From assembly GCF_047607725.1 (NCBI RefSeq), contig NZ_JBLKSS010000043.1, positions 1 through 22,605 of the forward strand: a stretch of DNA of 22,605 nucleotides, read 5' to 3'. Source of the stretch: JBLKSS01 sp047607725. Lineage in GTDB: Bacteria > Pseudomonadota > Gammaproteobacteria > Enterobacterales > Enterobacteriaceae. The notes under the pieces are model-generated. The model saw only the letters and a list, made by a program, of their open reading frames with translations. It searched no databases and had not been told where the DNA came from. A program made the position numbers and the translations under genes. This document shows positions 16,534 to 22,605 of this stretch, one piece after another; the first letter of the stretch is position 1; every line of letters starts with the position of its first letter.

Positions 16534-16650
16534 GCTCGGCTCCTGTGGAGGGTTTCGGGTAGGCAAAGCGTAGCCGAATTTCACTGTTTCCGCTGGCGGG
16601 CAATAACATATTGCCGGCGCCGCCCCCGCCGGGACGGGTTAACGGCAACC

Positions 16651-16677
16651 AAAAAAACGGCCATCGGATGATGGCCG
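16651..16677 (-). terminator. Rho-independent terminator downstream of pgm
   Basis: On the minus strand CGGCCATC (complement of 16670-16677) pairs perfectly with GATGGCCG (complement of 16658-16665) around a 4-nt loop, followed by seven T residues (16651-16657). It lies ~290 nt after the pgm stop and 118 nt before the ybgA start, correctly oriented to end seqA-pgm transcription. Confidence 0.85.
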
Positions 16678-16734
16678 GGGGGCTCGCCGCGCGCGTCACG
16701 GCGATATAAATGCCCGATTGGCGCCGGGCCGACA

Positions 16735-16945
16735 TTATCGGGCCATGAAGAGTGCCCGCTTGTTTCGCTGAACGCCTTACCGGGCAGCAATCTCGCCTGC
16801 AGGGCTTGTGAACAGCCTTATCGAGCACCGAAGAGCCCGCTTGATTTGCGGTACCCCTTAGCGGGCAACAATCACGCCAGCTGGGTTCGCGAACCGCATT
16901 CGCTTTGAGGATAATACCCGTTGGGTTCGCTGGAGGTCACATCGG
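16735..16945. repeat. Degenerate 83-bp tandem repeat between pgm and ybgA
   Basis: Two copies start with ttatcg at 16735 and 16818, exactly 83 bp apart, and share blocks such as gaagag, cccgcttg, cgggca, caatc, cgcc and gaac. A third, shorter match to the tail (ttgggttcgctgg) follows at ~16920. In each copy cccg...cggg forms the arms of a stem. Copy 1 can pair tgcccg with cgggca, and copy 2 gcccgc with gcgggc, so pairing is kept although bases differ. No coding frame is evident. It fills most of the 436-bp gap between pgm and ybgA. Confidence 0.65.
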
Positions 16946-16969
16946 GCATGACCCGCCGCAGCCGGGGGC

Positions 16970-18613
16970 TTATTTCGCCCCTGCCAGCACGTCGCTCACG
17001 ATATCCACCGCCTCTTTCTCGATCTGCTGGCGGTGCTCTGCGCCGAGGAAGCTTTCGCAGTAGATCTTGTAGGCTTCTTCCGTACCGGAAGGACGGGCCG
17101 CGAACCAGCCGTTTTGCGTCATCACCTTCAGCCCACCAATGGACGCGCAGTTGCCTGGCGCCGCCGTCAACCGCGTGGTGATCGCATTGCCCGCCAGCGT
17201 GCTGGCGCTGACCTGCTCGGGGGACAGCTTGGACAAAATCGCTTTCTGCGCGTGGGTGGCCGGCGCCTGAATGCGGTTGTAGCTGGGCGCGCCAAAGCGC
17301 TGCGCGAGTTCATCATAATGCTGCTGGGGATTTTTGCCGGTCACGGCGGTAATTTCCGTCGCCAGCAGGCACATGATGATCCCGTCTTTGTCGGTGGACC
17401 AGGGCTGACGGTCAAAGCACAGGAATGACGCCCCGGCGCTCTCTTCGCCGCCAAAACCCAGACTGCCGTCAAACAGGCCATCCACAAACCACTTGAAGCC
17501 TACCGGCACTTCCACCAGCCGGCGGCCGAGGCTGTCAACCACCCGGTCAATCATGGCGCTGGAGACCAACGTCTTACCCACGCCCACCTCATCGCCCCAT
17601 TGGGGGCGGTGCTGGAACAGGTAGTTAATCGCCACCGCCAGGTAATGATTGGGATTCGTCAAGCCCGCCGGTGTAACAATACCGTGCCGGTCATAGTCCG
17701 GATCGTTGGCGAACGCCAAATCAAATTTATCGCGTAGCGCCAACAGCCCCGCCATTGCCGATTCCGACGAACAGTCCATGCGAATGATGCCGTCATGATC
17801 GAGATGCATAAAGCGGAACGTCTGATCGACCTCTTCATTGACCAGCGTCAAATCCAGCCGGTAATGCTCGGCAATGCGCTGCCAATAAGCGATGCCGGAG
17901 CCGCCCAGCGGATCGACGCCCAATTTCAGCCCGGCGCGTTGAATGGCCGGCATATCCACCACGCTAGCCAACCCTTCAACATAGGGTTGCACCAGATCTT
18001 TGGCGTGGATATGGCCACTTTGCCAGGCTTTGTCCAGCGTCAGGCGTTTGACGTCGCGCAGATTATCCGCCAAAAGCGCATTGGCGCGTTCTTCAATAAC
18101 CCGGGTGACGTTAGTGTCGGCCGGCCCGCCATTGGGCGAATTATATTTGATGCCGCCATCCTCTGGCGGATTATGGGAAGGAGTGATAACAATACCGTCG
18201 GCCTGCGCGCCGCCGCCGCGATTGTGGCTCAAGATGGCATTGGAAATCGCCGGCGTCGGCGTATAGCCATTGTCCGCTTGCACAACCACTTCCACGCCGT
18301 TGGCGGTCAGGACTTCCAGCACCGAGATAAACGCCGGTTCGGAGAGCGCATGGGTATCTTTGCCCACATAGCAGGGCCCCTTGATACCCTGCTTGGCGCG
18401 CTCCTCGGCGATAGCCTGACTGATGGCCAAAATGTGGGCTTCGTTGAAGCTATGGCGTCCTGCGCTGCCGCGGTGTCCCGAGGTGCCAAACTTTACCGCC
18501 TGGGCACTGTTGCCCGGCTCAGGCAGCAATACATAATATTGTGACGTTAATTGTGCCACATTGATTAAATCACTCTGGCGGGCGGGCTGCCCGGCGCGGG
18601 GGTGATTGGCCAT
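16970..18613 (-). CDS. pgm: Phosphoglucomutase (alpha-D-glucose-specific)
   Basis: 547 residues (E. coli 546). It interconverts glucose 1-phosphate and glucose 6-phosphate for glycogen, trehalose and UDP-glucose/envelope synthesis. The phosphoserine loop TPSHNPPEDGG carries Ser146. The metal-binding loop FANDPDYDRHGIV, the sugar-binding GGEESAGASF and the C-terminal phosphate-binding RPSGTEEAYKIY are all present. I chose MANHPRAGQPARQSDLINVA at 18613 because it aligns with E. coli MAIHNRAGQ; the frame is open 8 codons further with another ATG at 18637 overlapping the seqA stop. It follows seqA by 20 nt, the conserved seqA-pgm operon. Intact. Confidence 0.97.
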   Translation of the reverse strand: MANHPRAGQPARQSDLINVAQLTSQYYVLLPEPGNSAQAVKFGTSGHRGSAGRHSFNEAHILAISQAIAEERAKQGIKGPCYVGKDTHALSEPAFISVLEVLTANGVEVVVQADNGYTPTPAISNAILSHNRGGGAQADGIVITPSHNPPEDGGIKYNSPNGGPADTNVTRVIEERANALLADNLRDVKRLTLDKAWQSGHIHAKDLVQPYVEGLASVVDMPAIQRAGLKLGVDPLGGSGIAYWQRIAEHYRLDLTLVNEEVDQTFRFMHLDHDGIIRMDCSSESAMAGLLALRDKFDLAFANDPDYDRHGIVTPAGLTNPNHYLAVAINYLFQHRPQWGDEVGVGKTLVSSAMIDRVVDSLGRRLVEVPVGFKWFVDGLFDGSLGFGGEESAGASFLCFDRQPWSTDKDGIIMCLLATEITAVTGKNPQQHYDELAQRFGAPSYNRIQAPATHAQKAILSKLSPEQVSASTLAGNAITTRLTAAPGNCASIGGLKVMTQNGWFAARPSGTEEAYKIYCESFLGAEHRQQIEKEAVDIVSDVLAGAK

Positions 18614-18633
18614 CGGAGCTTCTCCGTTGCTAG

Positions 18634-19305
18634 TCAATTAAATTTAAGAGTGCCGCAAACTTTTTCTATCAGCTCCGTTGGGAACTGCATCGCCAGCATA
18701 ATATGTTCAATCATGCTCCGTTTGCGGTCGCTATTGGTATTGGTAATGACCCAATAAGGCGTACCGGGCACCTGTTTTGGTTTGGTCTGGTGGCCGCTTT
18801 GCAGCAGCGTTAGCCTGTCGCCGGCAAAATACGTGCGGGTACGGCCGTGCAGTGTTTCGGTAGACGCTGCGAAGGCCTGCGGCGACAGGGTGTACAGGGT
18901 GGTCAGGGTGGTCAGGGTGGTCAGGGTGGTCAGGGTGGTCAGGGTGGTCAGGGTGGTCAGGGTGGTCAGGGTGGTCAGGGTGGTCAGGGTGGTCAGGGTG
19001 GTCAGGGTGGTCAGGGTGGTCAGCACCAGCATGAAACGATCCACTACCTTGCGTTGCAAAGCATAGTCGTCTGAGAGCAATAATTCACGCATTGCGCGAA
19101 CCCTCTCGGGCAGTGGACGAACAGATTCCGATTTTTCTGAGGGTTTTGCCGCAGAAGTCACCGCCGGTGCGGGGGTTGACGCTTTGTCGGCGCCGGGAGT
19201 GAACTTCAACATACGGCGCAAAATATCAGAGGCACTTTTGCCAATGTGCTGCGTATGGCCGGCAATATAGCGATAAAGATCTTCATCGACTTCAATAGTT
19301 TTCAT
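18634..19305 (-). CDS. seqA: SeqA, negative regulator of replication initiation, with (TTL)14 insertion
   Basis: 223 residues against 181 in E. coli. SeqA binds hemimethylated GATC sites, sequesters oriC and organises new DNA. The N-terminal oligomerisation domain (1-35, MKTIEVDEDLYRYIAGHTQH, SASDILRRMLKF) and a linker rich in Ala, Pro and Ser are normal. The DNA-binding domain starts RVRAMRELLLSDDYA. After RFMLVL the protein has fourteen Thr-Thr-Leu tripeptides, then YTLSPQAFAAS and the rest, including the GATC-contact segments LHGRTRTYF and TPYWVITNTNSDRK. E. coli has LLSTLYSLDAQ at the insertion point, so ~39-40 residues are added inside the folded domain. The frame is fully open. Whether the protein still binds DNA cannot be told from sequence. 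Confidence 0.93.
   Translation of the reverse strand: MKTIEVDEDLYRYIAGHTQHIGKSASDILRRMLKFTPGADKASTPAPAVTSAAKPSEKSESVRPLPERVRAMRELLLSDDYALQRKVVDRFMLVLTTLTTLTTLTTLTTLTTLTTLTTLTTLTTLTTLTTLTTLTTLYTLSPQAFAASTETLHGRTRTYFAGDRLTLLQSGHQTKPKQVPGTPYWVITNTNSDRKRSMIEHIMLAMQFPTELIEKVCGTLKFN
18892..19023. repeat. 9-bp in-frame minisatellite within seqA
   Basis: The unit ggtcagggt (plus strand) is repeated 13 times without a single mismatch from 18901 to 19017. A partial unit follows to 19023, and a one-step variant (gtacagggt) sits at 18892-18900. Because the unit is three codons (Thr-Thr-Leu on the coding strand), gain or loss of units keeps the frame. Perfect identity of all copies indicates very recent expansion by slippage, seeded by the two near-identical native 9-mers encoding TTL and YTL. 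Confidence 0.97.
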
Positions 19306-19518
19306 TGTAATCCGTTAATTTCCACATAAATCAATCGTCCCGATTATACAAGTTAAACCCGGGCAACGAACAGCACCAACCGCCGTTGTGGTGAAAAAGT
19401 CAGAATCTGCCCGGGCAATCGGCCCGCTGGCGCACGCGCCGTTTTTTCCCCCGCCGCGGCGTTAGCGGTGCCAAACTCATGCTAGGCTACTGCTTTTATC
19501 CGCAGCAAAAGGAGCGCT

Positions 19519-20251
19519 ATGAAATTGAACTATCGGCTGCAGACGGCGCGCCAGCCGGAACAGGGTCTGCCGGTGGTGCTGATCCACGGTTTGTTCGGCA
19601 GTCTGGATAATTTGGGCGTACTGCCCCGTCCCCTGGGTGAAAATCATCGCACGCTGCAAATTGATTTGCGCAACCACGGCCTGTCCCCCCACGCACCCAC
19701 CATGAGCTATGACGAAATGGCACGGGATGTGCTGGCGTTACTAGACGCGCTGCTTATTGAGCGCTGTATCGTCATCGGTCATTCCATGGGTGGCAAAGTG
19801 GCGATGACGCTTTGCGCGCTGGCACCGGCGGTGGTGATCGATATGGCGCCGGTGGCCTCGCCATTTTCGCCGCCCTGGCGCGCGTCAGCCAGGCCGGGGT
19901 GACGCAGCCCAGCGACGCCACGCGGCTGATGGAACAGGATATCGACGATCCGGGCACCATTCAGTTTTTACTGAAATCGTTCCATCAGGGACAATGGCGT
20001 TTCGCTCTTGACAGCATCAAACACAATTACGCCGACATTATCGGCTGGCAGACGCAGGCCCCCTGCCGGGGCCGATACTGTTTGTCCGCGGCGGCAATTC
20101 CCCCTATCTGGATGACCGCTACCGCGATACTTTCCGCCAGCAATTTCCCCACGCCCGCACACACGTAGTGGCCGGCGCCGGCCATTGGGTTCATGCCGAA
20201 AAACCCGAGGCGGTGCTGCGCGCCGTCGCGCGTTTTCTGGCGGAGGGATAA
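19519..20251 (+). pseudogene. ybfF: ybfF, alpha/beta-hydrolase esterase, frameshifted
   Basis: From MKLNYRLQTARQ at 19519 (AAAGGAG site upstream) it matches E. coli YbfF esterase (254 residues). The oxyanion region VVLIHGLFGSLDNLG and nucleophile Ser89 in IGHSMGGKVA are present. After CALAP about six residues are missing, giving AVVIDMAPVA. A frameshift near 19850-19860 follows, with the match continuing in another frame as AIFAALARVSQAG ... TIQFLLKSFHQGQWRF. A second frameshift after IIGWQTQ (~20060) leads into ILFVRGGNSPYLDDRYRD and the catalytic-His segment AGAGHWVHAEKP, ending at 20251. The first frame would give a 127-residue fragment lacking Asp and His. It is divergent from seqA. Confidence 0.9.
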
Positions 20252-20430
20252 GGCGGGCGCGGCAGTTAGCCATTGTCGTCACCCACTTCACTGGGGTAAG
20301 ATGACTGGTTTTTTGGATGCCGGCAACCTCCAGGGACCGGTGAAACTAACGCTACGGAGGACGCCGGCCAGGGCTCAGGCCACCCGCCGGCGACCCCGCC
20401 GCTTACGGTTGCATATTCCCTTCATCAACT

Positions 20431-20718
20431 ATGGCAAAAGAACAAACGGAGCGCACCACGCTGGATTTATTTACGGATGAACGCCGCCCGGGACGGCCGA
20501 AGACCAGTCCCCTTTCACGAGATGAGCAGCTCAGAATCAATAAGCGTAACCAGTTGCGGCGCGACAAAGTGCGCGGGCTGCGTCGAGTGGAATTGAAAAT
20601 CAACGCGCAGGCGGTGGATGCGCTGAACAAATTGGCCGATCAGCGGGATATTTCCCGCAGTGAGCTTATCGAACTTATCCTGCTGGCGGAGCTTGAGCGC
20701 CAACGGCCCGCTGGCTGA
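20431..20718 (+). CDS. ybfE: YbfE, small ribbon-helix-helix-like protein (LexA regulon in E. coli)
   Basis: 95 residues (E. coli ~97): MAKEQTERTTLDLFTDERRP, then GRPKTSPLSRDEQLRINKRN. It has a basic N-terminal half and a C-terminal helix-turn-helix-like segment RVELKINAQAVDALNKLADQ / RDISRSELIELILL, of the CopG/ribbon-helix-helix type. This suggests DNA binding, but the molecular role is unknown. In E. coli ybfE is SOS-induced; no convincing LexA box is seen here. The region just before the ATG has no clear Shine-Dalgarno site, so weak or leaderless-like initiation is possible. It sits between broken ybfF and fldA, the standard order, and is intact. Confidence 0.88.
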   Translation: MAKEQTERTTLDLFTDERRPGRPKTSPLSRDEQLRINKRNQLRRDKVRGLRRVELKINAQAVDALNKLADQRDISRSELIELILLAELERQRPAG

Positions 20719-20996
20719 GGGAGGGGTCCCGCGTCAGCGGAGCGTAATGTGTGTGACAGGTATCAAGCTGACTGACCGGTGACACGGAGCAGGCCCCCGC
20801 GTCAGCCTGCCGCTCATTTGTGGCACAGGCACCACGCCGGCAACGGCGCGGCGGGCGCTTGATAACGGCGGGCGGATTTGGCGCAAAAACCCCCCGCCGG
20901 CAGGTATCTCCTTAAATGAGGGTCTGCTATCATTGCCCTTATCAGCTTAAGGTTGACGATTGAGCATACCCTTAATATTTATAAGGTTTGATATTC

Positions 20997-21512
20997 ATGG
21001 CGAGTGTAGGCATTTTTTTTGGCAGTGACACCGGCAATACCGAAAATATTGCCAAGATGATTCAAAAGCAACTGGGTACCGATGTTGCTGATGTATTTGA
21101 CATCGCCAAAAGCAGCAAAGAAGATCTGGAACAGTACGACCGGCTGCTGCTGGGTATCCCGACCTGGTATTACGGCGAAGCGCAGTGCGACTGGGATGAT
21201 TTTTTCCCTTCGTTGGAAGATGTCGATTTCAGCGGCAAGATTGTTGCGCTGTTCGGCTGCGGCGATCAGGAAGATTATGCGGAGTATTTCTGCGACGCGA
21301 TGGGCACCCTGCGGGACATTATTGAACCCCACGGCGCCACCCTGGTCGGCCATTGGCCCACCACCGGTTATCATTTCGAGGCGTCCAAGGGACTGGCCGA
21401 CGACGACCACTTTATTGGCCTGGCCATTGATGAGGATCGGCAGCCCGAGCTCACGGCCGAACGCGTCGACGGCTGGGTCAAACAGGTTCGCGAAGAGATG
21501 AATTTGGGTTAA
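20997..21512 (+). CDS. fldA: Flavodoxin I
   Basis: 171 residues (E. coli 176). This FMN electron carrier serves ferredoxin/flavodoxin-NADP reductase partners such as pyruvate-formate lyase activation, biotin synthase, MetH reactivation and IspG/IspH. The phosphate-binding loop SDTGNTE is at 10-16. The FMN aromatic loops TWYYGEAQCDWDDFF (~57-70) and CGDQEDYAEYF (~89-99) are complete, as is the long-chain-flavodoxin insert GYHFEASKGLADDDHF. The start MASVGIFFG aligns with E. coli MAITGIFFG; an ATG three codons earlier is also open. The C-terminus stops at REEMNLG, about 5 residues short of E. coli, in a region outside the fold core. Confidence 0.97.
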   Translation: MASVGIFFGSDTGNTENIAKMIQKQLGTDVADVFDIAKSSKEDLEQYDRLLLGIPTWYYGEAQCDWDDFFPSLEDVDFSGKIVALFGCGDQEDYAEYFCDAMGTLRDIIEPHGATLVGHWPTTGYHFEASKGLADDDHFIGLAIDEDRQPELTAERVDGWVKQVREEMNLG

Positions 21513-21521
21513 CGCCTTACC

Positions 21522-21544
21522 GCCGTCCGGCCTCCCCGGACGGC
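21522..21544 (+). terminator. Hairpin after fldA (terminator-like, no U-tract)
   Basis: gccgtccgg (21522-21530) and ccggacggc (21536-21544) are perfect complements with a 5-nt loop, 10 nt after the fldA stop. There is no T-run after it, so it may be an attenuator or 3'-end stabiliser that allows some read-through into fur, as in E. coli where fldA and fur are partly co-transcribed. Confidence 0.5.
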
Positions 21545-21696
21545 AGGACGCCGCATTGTATGCTTGATAAATAATTCCTTTCAAATTGATAGCTACAATT
21601 TTGTAACTTTTTCCGCCAAAGCAGTACAATGGCACCACACTTTGTGTGATTTTTTAAACCTAAAGAGGTAGCATAGTCCTTACTCGCTGAGTGGGC

Positions 21697-21715
21697 TATA
21701 ATGAAAATGAGTCTT
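21697..21715 (+). promoter_or_regulatory. Candidate fur promoter -10 with overlapping Fur-box-like sequence
   Basis: A perfect TATAAT at 21697-21702 is followed by gaaaatgagtctt. By eye the 19 bp agree with the Fur-box consensus (GATAATGATAATCATTATC) at 13 positions, so Fur autoregulation over the -10 is plausible. A second TATAAT lies at 21740-21745. Neither has a good -35 hexamer. E. coli fur is autoregulated and also activated by OxyR and SoxS. Confidence 0.4.
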
Positions 21716-21777
21716 TTTTTCATTCCTGACCGCGAGTTCTATAATGAGACAGTGATACATTTTTCGGGCCGCCGATT

Positions 21778-21802
21778 GTTATAAGCTGTGTTAGCTTATA
21801 AC
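21778..21802 (+). promoter_or_regulatory. Perfect hairpin in the fur mRNA leader
   Basis: gttataagct (21778-21787) and agcttataac (21793-21802) are perfect complements with a 5-nt loop, 30 nt before the fur ATG. A second small palindrome, cttgat-t-atcaag, follows at once (21802-21814), and the aacaggacc ribosome site comes next. The pair could control ribosome access to fur; alternatively it may be an operator. It lies downstream of both TATAAT boxes, so it would be in the transcript. Confidence 0.5.
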
Positions 21803-21832
21803 TTGATTATCAAGTAACAGGACCAAACCCGC

Positions 21833-22300
21833 ATGACTGACAATAACATCGCATTAAAGAAGGCCGGCCTGAAAGTGACCCTTCCCAGGCTCAAGATCCT
21901 GGAAGTGTTACAAGACCCGGAATGCCACCACGTCAGTGCGGAAGATCTGTATAAAAAGCTGATCGATATGGGTGAGGAAATCGGGCTGGCCACCGTTTAC
22001 CGCGTACTCAATCAGTTCGATGACGCCGGCATTGTCACCCGCCACAATTTTGAGGGCGGCAAATCGGTTTTCGAGCTCACCCAGCAACACCATCACGATC
22101 ACCTGATTTGCCTGGATTGCGGCAAGGTCATCGAATTTCGCGATGAGTTTATCGAGGCGCGCCAGCGCGACATCGCGAAAAAGCACAACATCAAACTGAC
22201 TAACCACAGCCTCTATCTTTATGGCCATTGCGCGGAAGGCGACTGCCGTGAAGATGAAACCTTGCATGATATAGATGATCCGCACGTCGTAAAATTCTGA
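21833..22300 (+). CDS. fur: Ferric uptake regulator Fur
   Basis: 155 residues (E. coli 148, with the usual longer C-terminal tail of relatives). Fe2+-Fur dimers repress iron-uptake genes. The N-terminal winged helix (1-82) carries the recognition segment EEIGLATVYRVLNQFDDAGI. The dimerisation and metal domain has TQQHHHDHLICLDCGKVIEF, where Cys93 and Cys96 are the structural zinc ligands and the His cluster (86-90) is the regulatory site. Two further cysteines are in YGHCAEGDCRED. A weak AGGA site precedes the ATG. A strong terminator follows, so fur ends its transcript. Intact. Confidence 0.97.
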   Translation: MTDNNIALKKAGLKVTLPRLKILEVLQDPECHHVSAEDLYKKLIDMGEEIGLATVYRVLNQFDDAGIVTRHNFEGGKSVFELTQQHHHDHLICLDCGKVIEFRDEFIEARQRDIAKKHNIKLTNHSLYLYGHCAEGDCREDETLHDIDDPHVVKF

Positions 22301-22353
22301 CATCCGCCCCACGCCGTCAGGTTACCGCCGTACAATCACGACCGTATTAAGAG

Positions 22354-22377
22354 AAACCGCCTGCGGCGGTTTTTTTT
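22354..22377 (+). terminator. Rho-independent terminator of fur
   Basis: aaaccgcc (22354-22361) and ggcggttt (22365-22372) pair perfectly around a tgc triloop, with an unbroken T-run to 22377. It lies about 55 nt after the fur stop in the right orientation. Confidence 0.93.
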
Positions 22378-22433
22378 CGCCTTGCCTTTACAACGCGTAA
22401 TGTTCCATTTTCCTCTTTACTTGCCCCAAGGCC

Positions 22434-22548
22434 TGCTCCCTGCAGATTCCGACGTATCCGATCACCTGTTCCGGCGACATCCGATCAGTTATTCCGATAT
22501 TTTCCGATCACCCATTCCAGTGATATTCGATCACGTGTTCGCTCATCT
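22434..22548. mobile_element. 23-bp repeat array, probable multi-repeat end of an IS21-family element
   Basis: Units starting tccgatca or ttcgatca occur at 22457, 22480, 22503 and 22526, exactly 23 bp apart. Each contains a second motif, ttccgg-like, about 12 bp in, and a half unit precedes at 22434-22456. IS21-family ends typically carry such phased short repeats as transposase-binding sites. No inverted-repeat tip or istA/istB gene is visible before the window ends, so the family assignment is an inference. An iteron-like protein-binding array is the other option. Confidence 0.5.
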
Positions 22549-22605
22549 TCTGACTCAGTTTTAGTCTATTTTTCCTGTGCTGGCTACTCCTTGCTCTTTG
22601 CGTAG

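Noticed and set aside
18901..19017. CRISPR array
   Set aside because: The units are contiguous 9-mers with no spacers and lie in a coding gene.
18782..19074. Open frames on the plus strand through the seqA repeat (Val-Arg-Val and Gly-Gln-Gly repeats)
   Set aside because: They exist only because a 9-bp repeat lacks stops in all frames. The minus-strand frame has clear SeqA similarity on both sides.
20303..20323. LexA box for ybfE (ctggttttttggatgccg)
   Set aside because: It has the left CTG but not the right CAG half at the proper distance, so it is too degenerate to call even though ybfE is LexA-controlled in E. coli.
21740..21836. A uof-like leader peptide overlapping the fur start codon
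   Set aside because: In the frame that would end in the TGA overlapping the fur ATG, an upstream stop occurs within ten codons and no start codon lies between.
1..22605. tRNA or rRNA genes
   Set aside because: No cloverleaf or rRNA-like sequence was recognised anywhere in the window on either strand.

Overview
The window looks like a stretch of an enterobacterial chromosome from a Sodalis-allied insect endosymbiont or a similar recently host-restricted gammaproteobacterium. Gene order and protein sequences follow the E. coli cydA / suc / sdh / gltA / phr / pgm / seqA / fldA / fur neighbourhood. Intact and near-identical housekeeping genes sit beside genes carrying frameshifts, stop codons, a deletion fusion and insertion sequences, the pattern of early genome decay. 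The organism name is an inference; I recognise the genes, not the strain.

Layout. At 1-140 lies the right end of an IS66-family element. It has inserted into cydA (137-721, minus) and left only the first ~194 residues of cytochrome bd-I subunit I inside the window. A gene-free cydA leader and a terminator follow (722-1564). Next comes an intact leftward TCA and respiratory cluster, sucD-sucC-sucB-sucA-sdhB-sdhA-sdhD-sdhC in map order (transcribed sdhCDAB-sucABCD, 11204 down to 1565). Divergent from it is an intact gltA (11821-13101). Together these encode citrate synthase, 2-oxoglutarate dehydrogenase E1/E2, succinyl-CoA synthetase and succinate dehydrogenase.

The block 13141-16533 is decayed. 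The tail of pxpC (ybgK) is fused by deletion to the front of ybgI. The photolyase gene phr carries frameshifts, a nonsense codon, an internal deletion and a 340-bp non-autonomous IS66-type element with long terminal inverted repeats and an 8-bp target duplication. A DUF523-DUF1722 gene (ybgA) is interrupted by one TAG. After it come a terminator and a degenerate 83-bp tandem repeat, then intact pgm and seqA. seqA carries a striking in-frame 9-bp minisatellite that adds a (Thr-Thr-Leu)14 tract to the protein. Rightward, ybfF is a pseudogene, while ybfE, fldA and fur are intact. fur has a structured leader and a strong terminator. The right edge holds four and a half copies of a 23-bp repeat that resembles the multi-repeat end of an IS21-family element.

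Biological reading: aerobic TCA flux through SDH is kept under selection while cytochrome bd-I, photolyase, NIF3/5-oxoprolinase and esterase functions are lost. The most unusual items are the seqA minisatellite, the IS66-type MITE, the ybgI-pxpC deletion scar and the 23-bp repeat array.
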